Assembly (NCBI GenBank): GCA_032334055.1 | Contig: JAUOZS010000001.1 | Coordinates: forward strand, 1,462,501 to 1,526,500 | Direction: 5' to 3' | Length of the DNA stretch: 64,000 nt | Origin: Selenomonadales bacterium 4137-cl | GTDB lineage: Bacteria > Bacillota > Negativicutes > Sporomusales > UBA7701 | Shown: positions 24,831 through 32,745 of the stretch, piece after piece | Position numbering within the stretch: the first letter of the stretch is position 1 | Layout: every line of letters starts with the position of its first letter | Translations under genes and position numbers: made by a program | The notes under the pieces: generated by a model | Database searches by the model: none | What the model saw: the letters and a program-made list of their open reading frames with translations, nothing else | What the model was told of the DNA's origin: nothing

Positions 24831-25034
24831 ATGAGCCGAAAACCAATCCCCGATGAAGAGCAGGCCAAACGAGAGCAAGCCTGGCTCGACAGCCTCTGTG
24901 ACGATCATGCCGGCCAGCGCGTCGGCCTACTCGGCGCATCGTACCGGCAGTGGCGGCAGAGGCAAATGGACATGCCCAGCAACGCCGGGATATGCCCGGT
25001 GTGTGCGGCGGCGAGGAAGAGGAGGTCGGGGTAG
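24831..25034 (+). CDS. Small phage protein, unknown
   Basis: This encodes 67 residues from the ATG at 24831, with GAGGAGAGGAG upstream. It is acidic then basic and ends CPVCAAARKRRSG, a single CxxC. It ends one base before the next GTG. Function unknown. Confidence 0.5.
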   Translation: MSRKPIPDEEQAKREQAWLDSLCDDHAGQRVGLLGASYRQWRQRQMDMPSNAGICPVCAAARKRRSG

Positions 25035-25430
25035 GTGGCCATTGAATATTTAGCCCAGCCTAAAGGGTCAAACCTCTGCGGGCAGACGTCGGTCGCCATG
25101 CTGGCCGGCATTACGCTAGAAGAAAGCGTCCGGGTCTTTGGCACCAAGGGCGTTACCACGACGCGACAGGTCGTCGATGCCCTTCGAAGACTGGGCGTTA
25201 GCTGCGGTGACAAGCTTTGCCGAATTACCCGTCGCTGCGGTCTGCCGGCGTACTCTTGCATCGTCAGCACTCGTATCAGGTGGGATGGCAGGGCCTGGGG
25301 ACATTGGGCTGTATGGCACAATGGTCGATTTTACGACCCCGGCTTCGGAATTATTGACAACTACCCGCCACATATACGAATCGCATCGTTTTTGCCGGGC
25401 GGAAATACGCGGGAGGAGGACACACCGTGA
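25035..25430 (+). CDS. Papain-like (C39-type) cysteine peptidase-like protein
   Basis: This is 131 aa from GTG. NLCGQTSVAMLAGITLEESV holds a CGQTS nucleophile motif near residue 15. WGHWAVWHNGRFYDPGFG near 100 provides the His and Asp/Asn, the pattern of C39-like and related papain-fold enzymes. Such a protein is unusual in this position. It might cleave a host protein or be an inactive fold. It overlaps the ASCH gene by 4 bp. Confidence 0.6.
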   Translation: MAIEYLAQPKGSNLCGQTSVAMLAGITLEESVRVFGTKGVTTTRQVVDALRRLGVSCGDKLCRITRRCGLPAYSCIVSTRIRWDGRAWGHWAVWHNGRFYDPGFGIIDNYPPHIRIASFLPGGNTREEDTP

Positions 25431-25834
25431 AAGCACTAACTTTGTGGGAGCCCTGGGCCTCGCTGATCGCCCTGGGCGCGAAGAGGATCGAGACGCGCAG
25501 CTGGCCGACGAACTACCGGGGGCCGATCGCGATTCATGCGGCGAAGAGCCGGAAGTTTTGGGGGTTAGTTGCCCAGGAGCCTTTTACTTCGGCGGCGACC
25601 CAGCCAACGATATTCCATCCCGGCTGCGTCATCGCCATCGCCGACCTGGTCGCCTGCATCGAAATGACGCCCCAGAACATCGCCATGGTCGACGAGCCCG
25701 AGCGCAGCTTCGGCCACTATGAGCCCGGCCGCTTCATGTGGCTGCTGGCGAACGTGCGGCGGATCGACCCGGTACCGGCGACCGGCCGGCAGCGGATATG
25801 GGAGTGGGAGGGGCCTATTAACTTCATAGCCTAG
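25427..25834 (+). CDS. ASCH-domain protein
   Basis: This is 135 aa from GTG. It starts MKALTLWEPWASLIALGAKRIETRSWPT, the typical ASCH opening (PUA-like RNA-binding fold), and continues GPIAIHAAK, CVIAIADLV and FGHYEPGRFMWLL. ASCH domains bind RNA or modified bases, and some are amidohydrolases acting on N4-acetylcytidine. In a phage with radical-SAM and methyltransferase genes it may recognise modified nucleic acid, by inference. Confidence 0.82.
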   Translation: MKALTLWEPWASLIALGAKRIETRSWPTNYRGPIAIHAAKSRKFWGLVAQEPFTSAATQPTIFHPGCVIAIADLVACIEMTPQNIAMVDEPERSFGHYEPGRFMWLLANVRRIDPVPATGRQRIWEWEGPINFIA

Positions 25835-25840
25835 ACAAAA

Positions 25841-25860
25841 GGGGCGGCTGTGACCGCCCC
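25841..25860. other. Hairpin after the ASCH gene
   Basis: GGGGCGG and CCGCCCC pair around CTGTGA. A TTATTTT stretch follows after 10 bp, so it may be a weak terminator. Confidence 0.45.
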
Positions 25861-25892
25861 ATCGGCACGTTATTTTGTGGGAGGGATTGGCC

Positions 25893-26321
25893 TTGATTAA
25901 GCGTATTTGCGGTACCTGTCTGCATTACAGCCCGAAATACCCGAACGAATTGGATTGCCATAACCAGCGCTGCATTACCCGCATAGACCGGCCCGAATGG
26001 AAGCCCAGGGCGATCACCTGCACGATCTGCGATACGGCCATGATCTACTACGACCACGAATACTTCGAGTGCCCCGACTGCGGCAGCCAATTCTGGCCCT
26101 TTGTGGAGGCGATATCGACAAAGAAGGTCGTTCGCCAGGAGTTCGAGAAGGGGCTGGAGTGCGCACGCAGCATGGAAGTAGGCAACCCTGCTATACATGT
26201 AAAATCGAAGGTATGCGGAGGTAGCAAGAGCAAACGGAAGAAAAATAAGAACGTTTTACAAAAGAAACCTACATCGGCGATATATAACGAACTATGCGCG
26301 AGCAAGGCGAAAAAATCCTAA
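25893..26321 (+). CDS. Double zinc-ribbon phage protein
   Basis: This is 142 aa from the TTG at 25893, 7 bp after GGGAGGGA. ICGTCLHY, a Cys pair around HNQRC, CTICDTAM and CPDCGSQF give several CxxC pairs for two zinc sites. The C-terminal 40 residues are very Lys/Ser-rich. It could be a transcription or nucleic-acid-binding factor. Function unknown. Confidence 0.6.
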   Translation: MIKRICGTCLHYSPKYPNELDCHNQRCITRIDRPEWKPRAITCTICDTAMIYYDHEYFECPDCGSQFWPFVEAISTKKVVRQEFEKGLECARSMEVGNPAIHVKSKVCGGSKSKRKKNKNVLQKKPTSAIYNELCASKAKKS

Positions 26322-26414
26322 AAGTTGCAATTTAGCCTAAAACCAAATACAATAAGCGTGAGAAGTGCTGGCTATACAGGTTAACATAATTTTAAGGGTT
26401 GGTTAGCTACCGTA

Positions 26415-26448
26415 AAAGGACAAAGGTGCCTGAACACCATTGTCCTTT
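26415..26448. other. Long hairpin upstream of the GIY-YIG gene
   Basis: Arms of 14 bases (26415-26428 and 26435-26448) pair with one mismatch around CCTGAA. It begins AAAGGACAA and ends TTGTCCTTT. It ends 33 bp before the next gene and may be a leader structure or an element end. Confidence 0.55.
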
Positions 26449-26481
26449 CCCATTAGTTTAATCTTTCAGGAGGTTAAGCAC

Positions 26482-26916
26482 ATGGAAAAGTCGGAATTGT
26501 TGGCTTTGAGTAGGCCGATTGTCAAAGAAGACCTTTTGCAGAGCATTATTTATTTCCTGTTCAAAGGCGACGAAGTTGTATATGTCGGGCAGTCGAAGCA
26601 TGGCGTGTCTAGGGTTTTTGCCCATATACACCAATCGCCCGGAGACTATAAAAAGTCGTTTGATAGATTCACGATCACACCTTGTGAAGAGAGCGAATTA
26701 AACAATCTTGAAGCGTTCTATGTCTTGAAATTCAAGCCCAAATACAACAAAGTCTTCCCGAAGTCGGACAAGTACGTAAATGCCTTTCACTATCTGCAAA
26801 AGAGCGAGATCGACAAGATGATCGCCGCAGGCTGTGACTATGTCAGAATTGAGCCGGGTGTCTACATGTCGATTACTGATCTTGAACATTATTACGCCCA
26901 AATCAAGGCAGTGTAG
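26482..26916 (+). CDS. GIY-YIG-like nuclease domain protein
   Basis: This is 144 aa with CAGGAGG upstream. The GIY-YIG pattern is visible as IYFLFKGDEVVYVGQS, then RVFAHIHQ (Arg of the active site), and the conserved Glu in NLEAFYVLKFKPKYNKV. It is less GC-rich than its neighbours and sits between a hairpin and a terminator, at the early/late boundary, as free-standing homing endonucleases often do. Its target is unknown. Confidence 0.72.
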   Translation: MEKSELLALSRPIVKEDLLQSIIYFLFKGDEVVYVGQSKHGVSRVFAHIHQSPGDYKKSFDRFTITPCEESELNNLEAFYVLKFKPKYNKVFPKSDKYVNAFHYLQKSEIDKMIAAGCDYVRIEPGVYMSITDLEHYYAQIKAV

Positions 26917-26934
26917 ATTGCTGCCTAAACGAGA

Positions 26935-26959
26935 GACCCGCCGCGAGCGGGTCTTTTTT
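26935..26959 (+). terminator. Rho-independent terminator after the GIY-YIG gene
   Basis: GACCCGC/GCGGGTC with a 5-nt loop and TTTTTT. The T run begins the 18-bp sequence TTTTTTCATGCCCAAAAC, which is repeated after the terminator at 32004-32026. Confidence 0.85.
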
Positions 26960-26988
26960 CATGCCCAAAACCGGAGGAGGTGGCCACT

Positions 26989-27195
26989 GTGCCGACCGTC
27001 GAATGCAAGCTCACCGACTGCCGTAGACACGGCCGCGAAATATGCATTGCCAAGCGCATCAGCATTGACGGCTGCGGCCTGGTCGAATGCTATGATCCGG
27101 TACCGCGCTCGTCGATCGTGCACGGGCCTTTCCTGAATGACTGCCGCCGGCGTCATGGCAAGTGGCAGCAGAACCGGGGAAATGTCCTAAAATAG
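26989..27195 (+). CDS. Small Cys-rich protein
   Basis: This encodes 68 residues from the GTG at 26989, 8 bp after GGAGGAGG; the GTG at 26980 overlaps that site. VECKLTDCRRHGREICIAKRISI and CGLVECYD give five cysteines spaced as in small DUF1540-like metal-binding proteins. It precedes the terminase genes. Function unknown. Confidence 0.6.
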   Translation: MPTVECKLTDCRRHGREICIAKRISIDGCGLVECYDPVPRSSIVHGPFLNDCRRRHGKWQQNRGNVLK

Positions 27196-27222
27196 GGGAG
27201 GCTCTGGCAAAATGAGGTGGTG

Positions 27223-28086
27223 ATGGTGGCCAGTACACATACGCTCGCGGAGCGCGACTATATCCTCGGCATGAGCTACCAGGCCATCGCCGAGAAGCAC
27301 AACGTCACGATAAACACGGTGAAGTCCTGGAAGGTCCGCTATAAGTGGGAGCGGGACAAGCCGGTCAAAGGCCAAAAAAAAACCGCACACAGCGCACACA
27401 AAGTAAAAAGTGTGCACACCTCGGAGAAAGGTGCGCAACCCCCCGAGGAGGAGCTGTCCGAACAGGAGCAGCTTTTTTGCTATCATTACGTCCGCACATG
27501 GAACGCTACCCAGGCGTATCTCAAGGCCGGATATAGCTGCAACAAGGCTGCTGCAAAGGTATCTGCCTGCCGGATGCTTCAGCGTCCGTTCGTGAGAGCC
27601 GAGGTCGACCGGCTGAGGGAACTATTCCGCATGGATATCCACGTCGACATACAAGACTTCCTCGCCTTCTGCATGAAGGTCGTCGGCGCCGATGTTGGCG
27701 ACATGCTGACCTTCGGGCAGAAGGAAGTGCCGGTCATCGGCATGTATGGCCCGATTGAACTCAAGGACGAGGATACCGGCGCGAAAACCACACTCATGCA
27801 GACAATCAACTTCGTCGACCTAGCCGACAGCGAGCAGCTCGACACCTCCATCATCCAGGAGGTCAAGCAGGGAAAAGACGGCATCAGCGTCAAGCTCGCG
27901 GATAAGAAGTGGGCATGGGAGCAGCTGGCCAAATACTTCGACTGGCTGCCGGATAAGTGGCAGAGGTCGGTCGAGGATCGACGCCTGGCACTTGAAGAGC
28001 GTAAGGTCGCGGCGATGGAGAAAGGTACCGGCGTGGGCAACGGCCCGGCCGGCGTCCAGATCGTCGACGACATCCCGAGGCGGTGA
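27223..28086 (+). CDS. terS: Terminase small subunit
   Basis: This 287-aa DNA-recognition subunit of the packaging motor starts with a helix-turn-helix (GMSYQAIAEKHNVTINTVKSWKVRYKW). It continues with the terminase_2-type block FCYHYVRTWNATQAYLKAGYS and AAAKVSACRMLQRP. The long C-terminal part probably oligomerises and contacts TerL. The ATG at 27223 is chosen, with GTG 27226 and GTG 27217 as alternatives. It overlaps terL by 4 bp. Confidence 0.88.
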   Translation: MVASTHTLAERDYILGMSYQAIAEKHNVTINTVKSWKVRYKWERDKPVKGQKKTAHSAHKVKSVHTSEKGAQPPEEELSEQEQLFCYHYVRTWNATQAYLKAGYSCNKAAAKVSACRMLQRPFVRAEVDRLRELFRMDIHVDIQDFLAFCMKVVGADVGDMLTFGQKEVPVIGMYGPIELKDEDTGAKTTLMQTINFVDLADSEQLDTSIIQEVKQGKDGISVKLADKKWAWEQLAKYFDWLPDKWQRSVEDRRLALEERKVAAMEKGTGVGNGPAGVQIVDDIPRR

Positions 28087-29351
28087 CCGGCATGGAAGTA
28101 ATCGAGCAGTACCGGCTCACCGACATTATCGCCCCCAGCTTCTACGACGCACACCACGACATCAAGGACGGCTGCCATGTTCATTACTGGTTCAAGGGCG
28201 GCCGTGGCAGCACCAAGTCGACCTTCGTCAGCGCCGAGATCATCCTCGGCATGATGCGCGACCCCATGGCAAACGCCCTGGCGCTGCGCAAGGTCAAGGA
28301 CACGCTCAAAGACAGCGTCTTCGAGCAGTTGACCTGGGCGATAGAGAAGCTGGGTGTTAGCGACTACTGGCATATCAAATACAGCCCGCTGGAGATGACC
28401 TACACCCCGACCGGGCAAAAGATACTCTTTCGTGGCGCCGACAAGCCGAAGAAGATAAAGTCGGCCAAGGTGTCCAAGGGCTACTTCAAATACGTCTGGT
28501 TCGAAGAGCTCGACGAGTTCGCCGGGATGGAGGAGATTCGCCTGATAATCCAGTCGCTCATGCGCGGCGGCGAACAGTTCTGCATCTTCTACAGCTACAA
28601 CCCGCCGAAATCGGTGCGCAACTGGGTTAACGAGGAAGTCGCAGTAGCCCGGCCGGACAGGCTGGTGCATCACAGCAGCTACGTCGACGTGCCGAGGGAA
28701 TGGCTCGGCGTGCAGTTCATCCTCGAGGCTGAGCACCTGAAGGCGGTCAACCCGAAGGCCTACGACCACGAATACGGCGGCGAGGTCACCGGTACCGGCG
28801 GCGAGGTGTTCGCGAACGTCAAGCTCAGGCCCATCACCGACGAGGAGATTGCCACCTTTGACAGGATCCGGCGCGGCATTGACTGGGGCTATGCCATCGA
28901 CCCCTTCTGTTATGGGGAAATGCACTTCGACCGCACGCACCGGCGCCTATATATCTACGACGAGATTTATCTGGTCAATCTCAGCAACCGAAAGGCTGCG
29001 GAGATGATCAAGAAGAAAAACCCGCTCAATCGGCCGATCACCTGCGATAGCGCCGAGCCGAAGTCCATCGCCGACATGAAAGACCACGGCCTCCGCGTCA
29101 AGGGAGCCCGGAAGGGGCCCGACAGCGTCGAATACGGCATCAAGTTCCTGCAGGACCTCGAGCTTATCGTCATCGACCCGGAGCGCTGCCCAAACACGGC
29201 GCGCGAATTCATGAACTATGAGCTGGAGAAGGACGCCAACGGCAACTTCAAGGCCGAATTCCCCGATAAAGACAACCACAGCATCGACATGGCCCGCTAC
29301 GCGCTCGAGGATGACATGAAGCGCGTCAGACCGCCCATGAGCGTATACTAG
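28083..29351 (+). CDS. terL: Terminase large subunit
   Basis: This 422-aa ATPase/nuclease drives DNA packaging. Walker A is GGRGSTKST (G39-K45), Walker B YVWFEELDEF, and the coupling motif is YSYNPP. The C-terminal RNase-H-like nuclease has RRGIDWGY, ITCDSAEP and DKDNHSIDMARYA acidic motifs. It is of the PBSX/SPP1 type, which suggests headful (pac) packaging. GTG overlaps the terS stop; the ATG at 28092 is the alternative start. Confidence 0.95.
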   Translation: MTGMEVIEQYRLTDIIAPSFYDAHHDIKDGCHVHYWFKGGRGSTKSTFVSAEIILGMMRDPMANALALRKVKDTLKDSVFEQLTWAIEKLGVSDYWHIKYSPLEMTYTPTGQKILFRGADKPKKIKSAKVSKGYFKYVWFEELDEFAGMEEIRLIIQSLMRGGEQFCIFYSYNPPKSVRNWVNEEVAVARPDRLVHHSSYVDVPREWLGVQFILEAEHLKAVNPKAYDHEYGGEVTGTGGEVFANVKLRPITDEEIATFDRIRRGIDWGYAIDPFCYGEMHFDRTHRRLYIYDEIYLVNLSNRKAAEMIKKKNPLNRPITCDSAEPKSIADMKDHGLRVKGARKGPDSVEYGIKFLQDLELIVIDPERCPNTAREFMNYELEKDANGNFKAEFPDKDNHSIDMARYALEDDMKRVRPPMSVY

Positions 29352-29362
29352 GAGGTGATACC

Positions 29363-30871
29363 TTGGACCCTATCGCCAAATCCTTTGCCGAGTGGCTGAA
29401 AAACGAAGAAGAAGCCCGCATGCAGTATTACGAGAAGTGCCAGGCCTACTTCGACGGCGTGCACCCGCTCAAGGTACCGGAGAAATACCGGGCCATTATC
29501 CAGCAGGCCTACGGCATCAAGGTCAACTACTGCGCGCCGGTCGTCGAGGCCCCGGTGGCCAGGCTCAAGATCGAGGGTATCACCTGTGAGGACAAGAAGG
29601 TGTCCGAGGCGCTGACGAAGGTCTGGAAATACAACCGGATGGACGCCAAGGCCACAAAACTGCACCGCAACGCTATCAAGAAGGGCGACGCTTTCGCCCA
29701 GGTATGGCCGCACTTCCCTCCGGGCAGCGCCGTGCCGGACAGGTACGAGATCAAATTCCTCAGCCCTGACAACATCCTGCCGATTTACTCCACCGACGAC
29801 GCCGAAAGCCTGACGATGGTCCGCAAGCAGTGGATTTCGTTCGACGACCAAGGCCAGCCGGTGGCGCATAAATGGCTGTTTTACCCCGACCGCATCGAGC
29901 GCTGGCACTGCCCGCTCAACAAGAGCGTCACCACTATGACGCTCAACGACTTCGCCCGGCTCAACTGGCAAGACGGTGAGCCCGACGGCTTCCCCCCGGT
30001 GCTGCCGAACCCTTACGGATACATCCCCATCATCCACTTCCGCAACCGCGAAGACGACAACCCCTTCGGCACCAGCGAGCTCCATGACGCCATGACTATT
30101 CAGGACGGCATCAACAAGCTCGTCATCGACCTGATTCGGACGGCCGACTTCCAGGCGTTCAAGCAGCGCTATGTCGTCGGCGTGGAGGAAGAGGAGATCC
30201 CGGTCAATCCCGAAAGCGGCCGGCGCGAGCTCTCCAGCAACCCCGGCGACGTGTGGCGCTTCCCCGGCGCCGCCGCCGGCGACCAGGAGGTCACAGTCGG
30301 CGAGCTTGCCGAGCAGAATCCTGACGGCATCCTAAAGGCCATCAACGACCTAGTCGACCATCTCTGCGCCGTCACCCGCACGCCGCGCACTGCCCTCCAG
30401 GAAAGCGAGGGCACCGCCTCCAGCGGGTTCGCGCTGTCGAAGGTCGAGGCCCCGCTGATCGACAAGGTCAAGGAGAAGCAGACCAGCTTCGGCAACTCCT
30501 ACGAGGATATCAATCGCCTGCTCATCGCCCAGATGCAGTATCATGGCGACCTTCCGAAGGGCGAGATACCCGACACCGAAATCCTCTGGGCCGCCCTGGA
30601 GGCTGCCAGCCCCCAAGACAAGCTCTTCGACGTGCAGCGCCGGCAGATACTGAAGCAGAACAAAGTCATCTCCGCCAAACAATGGGCCATCGAAGAGGGC
30701 TACTCCGAGGAGGAGATCGCCGCCATGCAGGCCGACATCCAGAAGGACACCGACGACGACACGGCCGCGCTGCTGGGGCACGCCTTCGACAATAACCCCT
30801 TCGGCAAACAGGACGGCCCGGGCGGGAAGCAAGGGCCTAATGGAGGAAATGGCGACGGCGATGGAGAATAA
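29363..30871 (+). CDS. Portal protein (SPP1 gp6-like)
   Basis: This 502-aa protein forms the dodecameric ring through which DNA enters the head. TTG start 29363 follows AGGAGGTG at good distance. Family blocks include VNYCAPVVEAPVARLKIEG, IHFRNREDDNPFGTSEL and RTPRTALQESEGTASSGFALS. The C-terminus is Gly-rich and disordered. It lies between terL and the minor head protein, as in SPP1-like phages. Confidence 0.92.
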   Translation: MDPIAKSFAEWLKNEEEARMQYYEKCQAYFDGVHPLKVPEKYRAIIQQAYGIKVNYCAPVVEAPVARLKIEGITCEDKKVSEALTKVWKYNRMDAKATKLHRNAIKKGDAFAQVWPHFPPGSAVPDRYEIKFLSPDNILPIYSTDDAESLTMVRKQWISFDDQGQPVAHKWLFYPDRIERWHCPLNKSVTTMTLNDFARLNWQDGEPDGFPPVLPNPYGYIPIIHFRNREDDNPFGTSELHDAMTIQDGINKLVIDLIRTADFQAFKQRYVVGVEEEEIPVNPESGRRELSSNPGDVWRFPGAAAGDQEVTVGELAEQNPDGILKAINDLVDHLCAVTRTPRTALQESEGTASSGFALSKVEAPLIDKVKEKQTSFGNSYEDINRLLIAQMQYHGDLPKGEIPDTEILWAALEAASPQDKLFDVQRRQILKQNKVISAKQWAIEEGYSEEEIAAMQADIQKDTDDDTAALLGHAFDNNPFGKQDGPGGKQGPNGGNGDGDGE

Positions 30872-30906
30872 TACCAGACTGACCGTAGAGGCAAGGGGGT
30901 GATACC

Positions 30907-31860
30907 ATCGATCCGACAAAACTCACTCCATCCGACCGGCTGAAGCAGCTGCAAGAAGCTCGTGGCCCTGACATCCTCGTCGAACGCAAACGCTACGAGG
31001 CGCTGCTCAAAAGCCTCGACCCCAAGATAAAGACAGCGCTGTCCGACTACCTCGCTAAGCTGCAGGCCCAGGTCGAAGCCGGCGAATATACCCAGGCGAG
31101 CGCAGCTGAACTGCTCAAGCACACGAAAAAGCTCGAGCGCGACCTGAAGCTCATCACCCGGGGGAGCACCGTGATTGCGGTGGACTTCGCAAAAAAAGCA
31201 AAGGCCGCTGAGTACGCGCCGTATCTGGCGAGTATGCAGCGGCTTCTCTCTGCCCGCGGGCTGCCGGCTGCCACAATCAGCGAGATGACCAACCTGCAGC
31301 GGCTCGTCCCGATGTTCGGCGGCGGTCTCGACCAGAAGATCATCGACGGCGTCTGGAATAAGGTGTGGCCGGACGCGCTCACCGTCGACGACAGGATCCG
31401 GCTGCTCAGTCAGCGGGCCCTGAAGTTCAGCGAAGCAACGATAAAGCAGGGCATCCGCGAGGGCAAGAGCGCCTGGAATATCATGCAGGAACTGCGCGGC
31501 CATTTCGAGGTCGAAGGTCTCGAACGCAAGGCCGCGTTTCGTTTGACCGCCCACACCACGAATATGGTGTACCACACCGCCCAGGCCGAGATCAGCATCC
31601 AGGCGAACTTCGTCATGGGCATCCGCATCGTCCGCGGCATGTACGGCGACGCCGACCCGACCTGCGACATCTGTGACGAGCACGGCGGGCAGGACTTCAA
31701 GGAATACTACAAGGACGACTTCGGCGGCCGGAGCTACGACCTCTACGTCATGGCCAACGCGCCTGCCTATCATGTCAATTGTAACTGCGGCGTCGAGGAC
31801 ATCACCGAAGACGCCGCCACCTTCATCCAGAGAGCGAGGGAAGAGAATGGCAAGCGATAA
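30907..31860 (+). CDS. Minor head protein (SPP1 gp7-like), apparent AUC start
   Basis: The C-terminal head-morphogenesis domain is clear: AAFRLTAHTTNMVYHTAQAE, CDICDEHGGQ and APAYHVNCNCGVEDI. The first ATG/GTG/TTG in frame is the GTG at 31171, but the frame is open and convincingly coding from 30889, with TPSDRLKQLQEARGPDILVE and a helical KTALSDYLAKLQAQVE. A strong AAGGGGGTG ends 6 bp before an ATC codon at 30907. The neighbouring portal gene has TTG in the same context (GGTGATACC then start). I therefore place the start at ATC, giving 317 aa, the usual length. A start at 31171 would remove 88 residues. Confidence 0.8.
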   Translation: MDPTKLTPSDRLKQLQEARGPDILVERKRYEALLKSLDPKIKTALSDYLAKLQAQVEAGEYTQASAAELLKHTKKLERDLKLITRGSTVIAVDFAKKAKAAEYAPYLASMQRLLSARGLPAATISEMTNLQRLVPMFGGGLDQKIIDGVWNKVWPDALTVDDRIRLLSQRALKFSEATIKQGIREGKSAWNIMQELRGHFEVEGLERKAAFRLTAHTTNMVYHTAQAEISIQANFVMGIRIVRGMYGDADPTCDICDEHGGQDFKEYYKDDFGGRSYDLYVMANAPAYHVNCNCGVEDITEDAATFIQRAREENGKR

Positions 31861-31972
31861 GACTATCGCCGACCACTTCGCGGATATGGAGCGCAAGATC
31901 GCGACGGCGACAGCTGCCGACCTGGCTCTGAAGCCCTCGCAAATAGGCAACGCGAAAGAGGTGGATGATTGA
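31847..31972 (+). CDS. Small phage protein, unknown
   Basis: This encodes 41 residues, beginning MASDKTIADHFADMERK, overlapping the end of the minor head gene by 14 bp with GAGGGA upstream. It is Ala-rich and helical. It is followed by a terminator. Function unknown. Confidence 0.5.
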   Translation: MASDKTIADHFADMERKIATATAADLALKPSQIGNAKEVDD

Positions 31973-32003
31973 TGCGCAAACGCCTCTAACTTCATACCTA
32001 CCG

Positions 32004-32026
32004 ACCGCCCGAAGGGGCGGTTTTTT
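32004..32026 (+). terminator. Terminator between minor head and scaffold genes
   Basis: ACCGCCC/GGGCGGT with a 4-nt loop and TTTTTT. The T run begins the same 18-bp sequence that follows the GIY-YIG terminator. Confidence 0.8.
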
Positions 32027-32102
32027 CATGCCCAAAACGCGGTGAACGGCGTTAAACTCTGCCGCGGAATATGGCCGACGGGCCTTAAACGGGAGGAGAC
32101 AC

Positions 32103-32720
32103 ATGCTCATCAAACTTTATCGACTGTTCAATATGCCCCACTTCGACGCCAATGGTGGCGCCGGCGGAGGGGGAGACGGCGGCGGGGCCGGCGGTGACGG
32201 CGGCAACGGCGGCGGTAATGGTAACGGCGGCCAAGGAAACGCCGGCGGAGGCAAGACCTTCAGCCAGGAAGATGTCGACGCGATCATCGCCAAGCGGCTG
32301 GCCAGGGCCGAAAAAGACTTCGCCACCAAGATGGAGGAGGAGCGCAAAAAGGCCAGCCTTAGCGAGACCGAAAAGCTCAAAGCCGAAAAAGAAGAGGCCG
32401 ACAAGAAGGGCAAGGCTGCCATCGAGGCGGCCAATCAGCGGCTTGTCACTGCTGAGGCTAAGGTCCAGGCGGCGGCGCTCGGCGTCCATCCGGACAAGAT
32501 CACCCACGTCCTTAAACTGGCCGACCTTTCCGGCGCCGACGTCAACGACAAGGGCGAGGTCAACGTCAAAGTGGTCAAACAGGCCATCGAGGCCGTACTC
32601 AAAGACCTGCCGGAACTCAAAGCCGGCGGCCAGGGCGGGGCAAACCTGGGCGGCAACCCGAACTTCAAGGGCACCGCCCGAGACATGAACAGCTTTATCA
32701 GACGCGCCGCAGGGCGCTAA
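32103..32720 (+). CDS. Scaffolding protein (DUF4355-like)
   Basis: This 205-aa protein has a Gly/Asp/Asn-rich N-terminal stretch (residues 15-50). It is followed by FSQEDVDAIIAKRLARAEKDF and a charged coiled coil (EKLKAEKEEADKKGKAA), then a small folded C-terminus (LGVHPDKITHVLKLADL). Placement immediately before the capsid gene and this layout are typical of scaffolds that guide capsid assembly and then leave the head. Confidence 0.85.
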   Translation: MLIKLYRLFNMPHFDANGGAGGGGDGGGAGGDGGNGGGNGNGGQGNAGGGKTFSQEDVDAIIAKRLARAEKDFATKMEEERKKASLSETEKLKAEKEEADKKGKAAIEAANQRLVTAEAKVQAAALGVHPDKITHVLKLADLSGADVNDKGEVNVKVVKQAIEAVLKDLPELKAGGQGGANLGGNPNFKGTARDMNSFIRRAAGR

Positions 32721-32745
32721 TTCAATTTCAAGGAGGTATTTCGAT

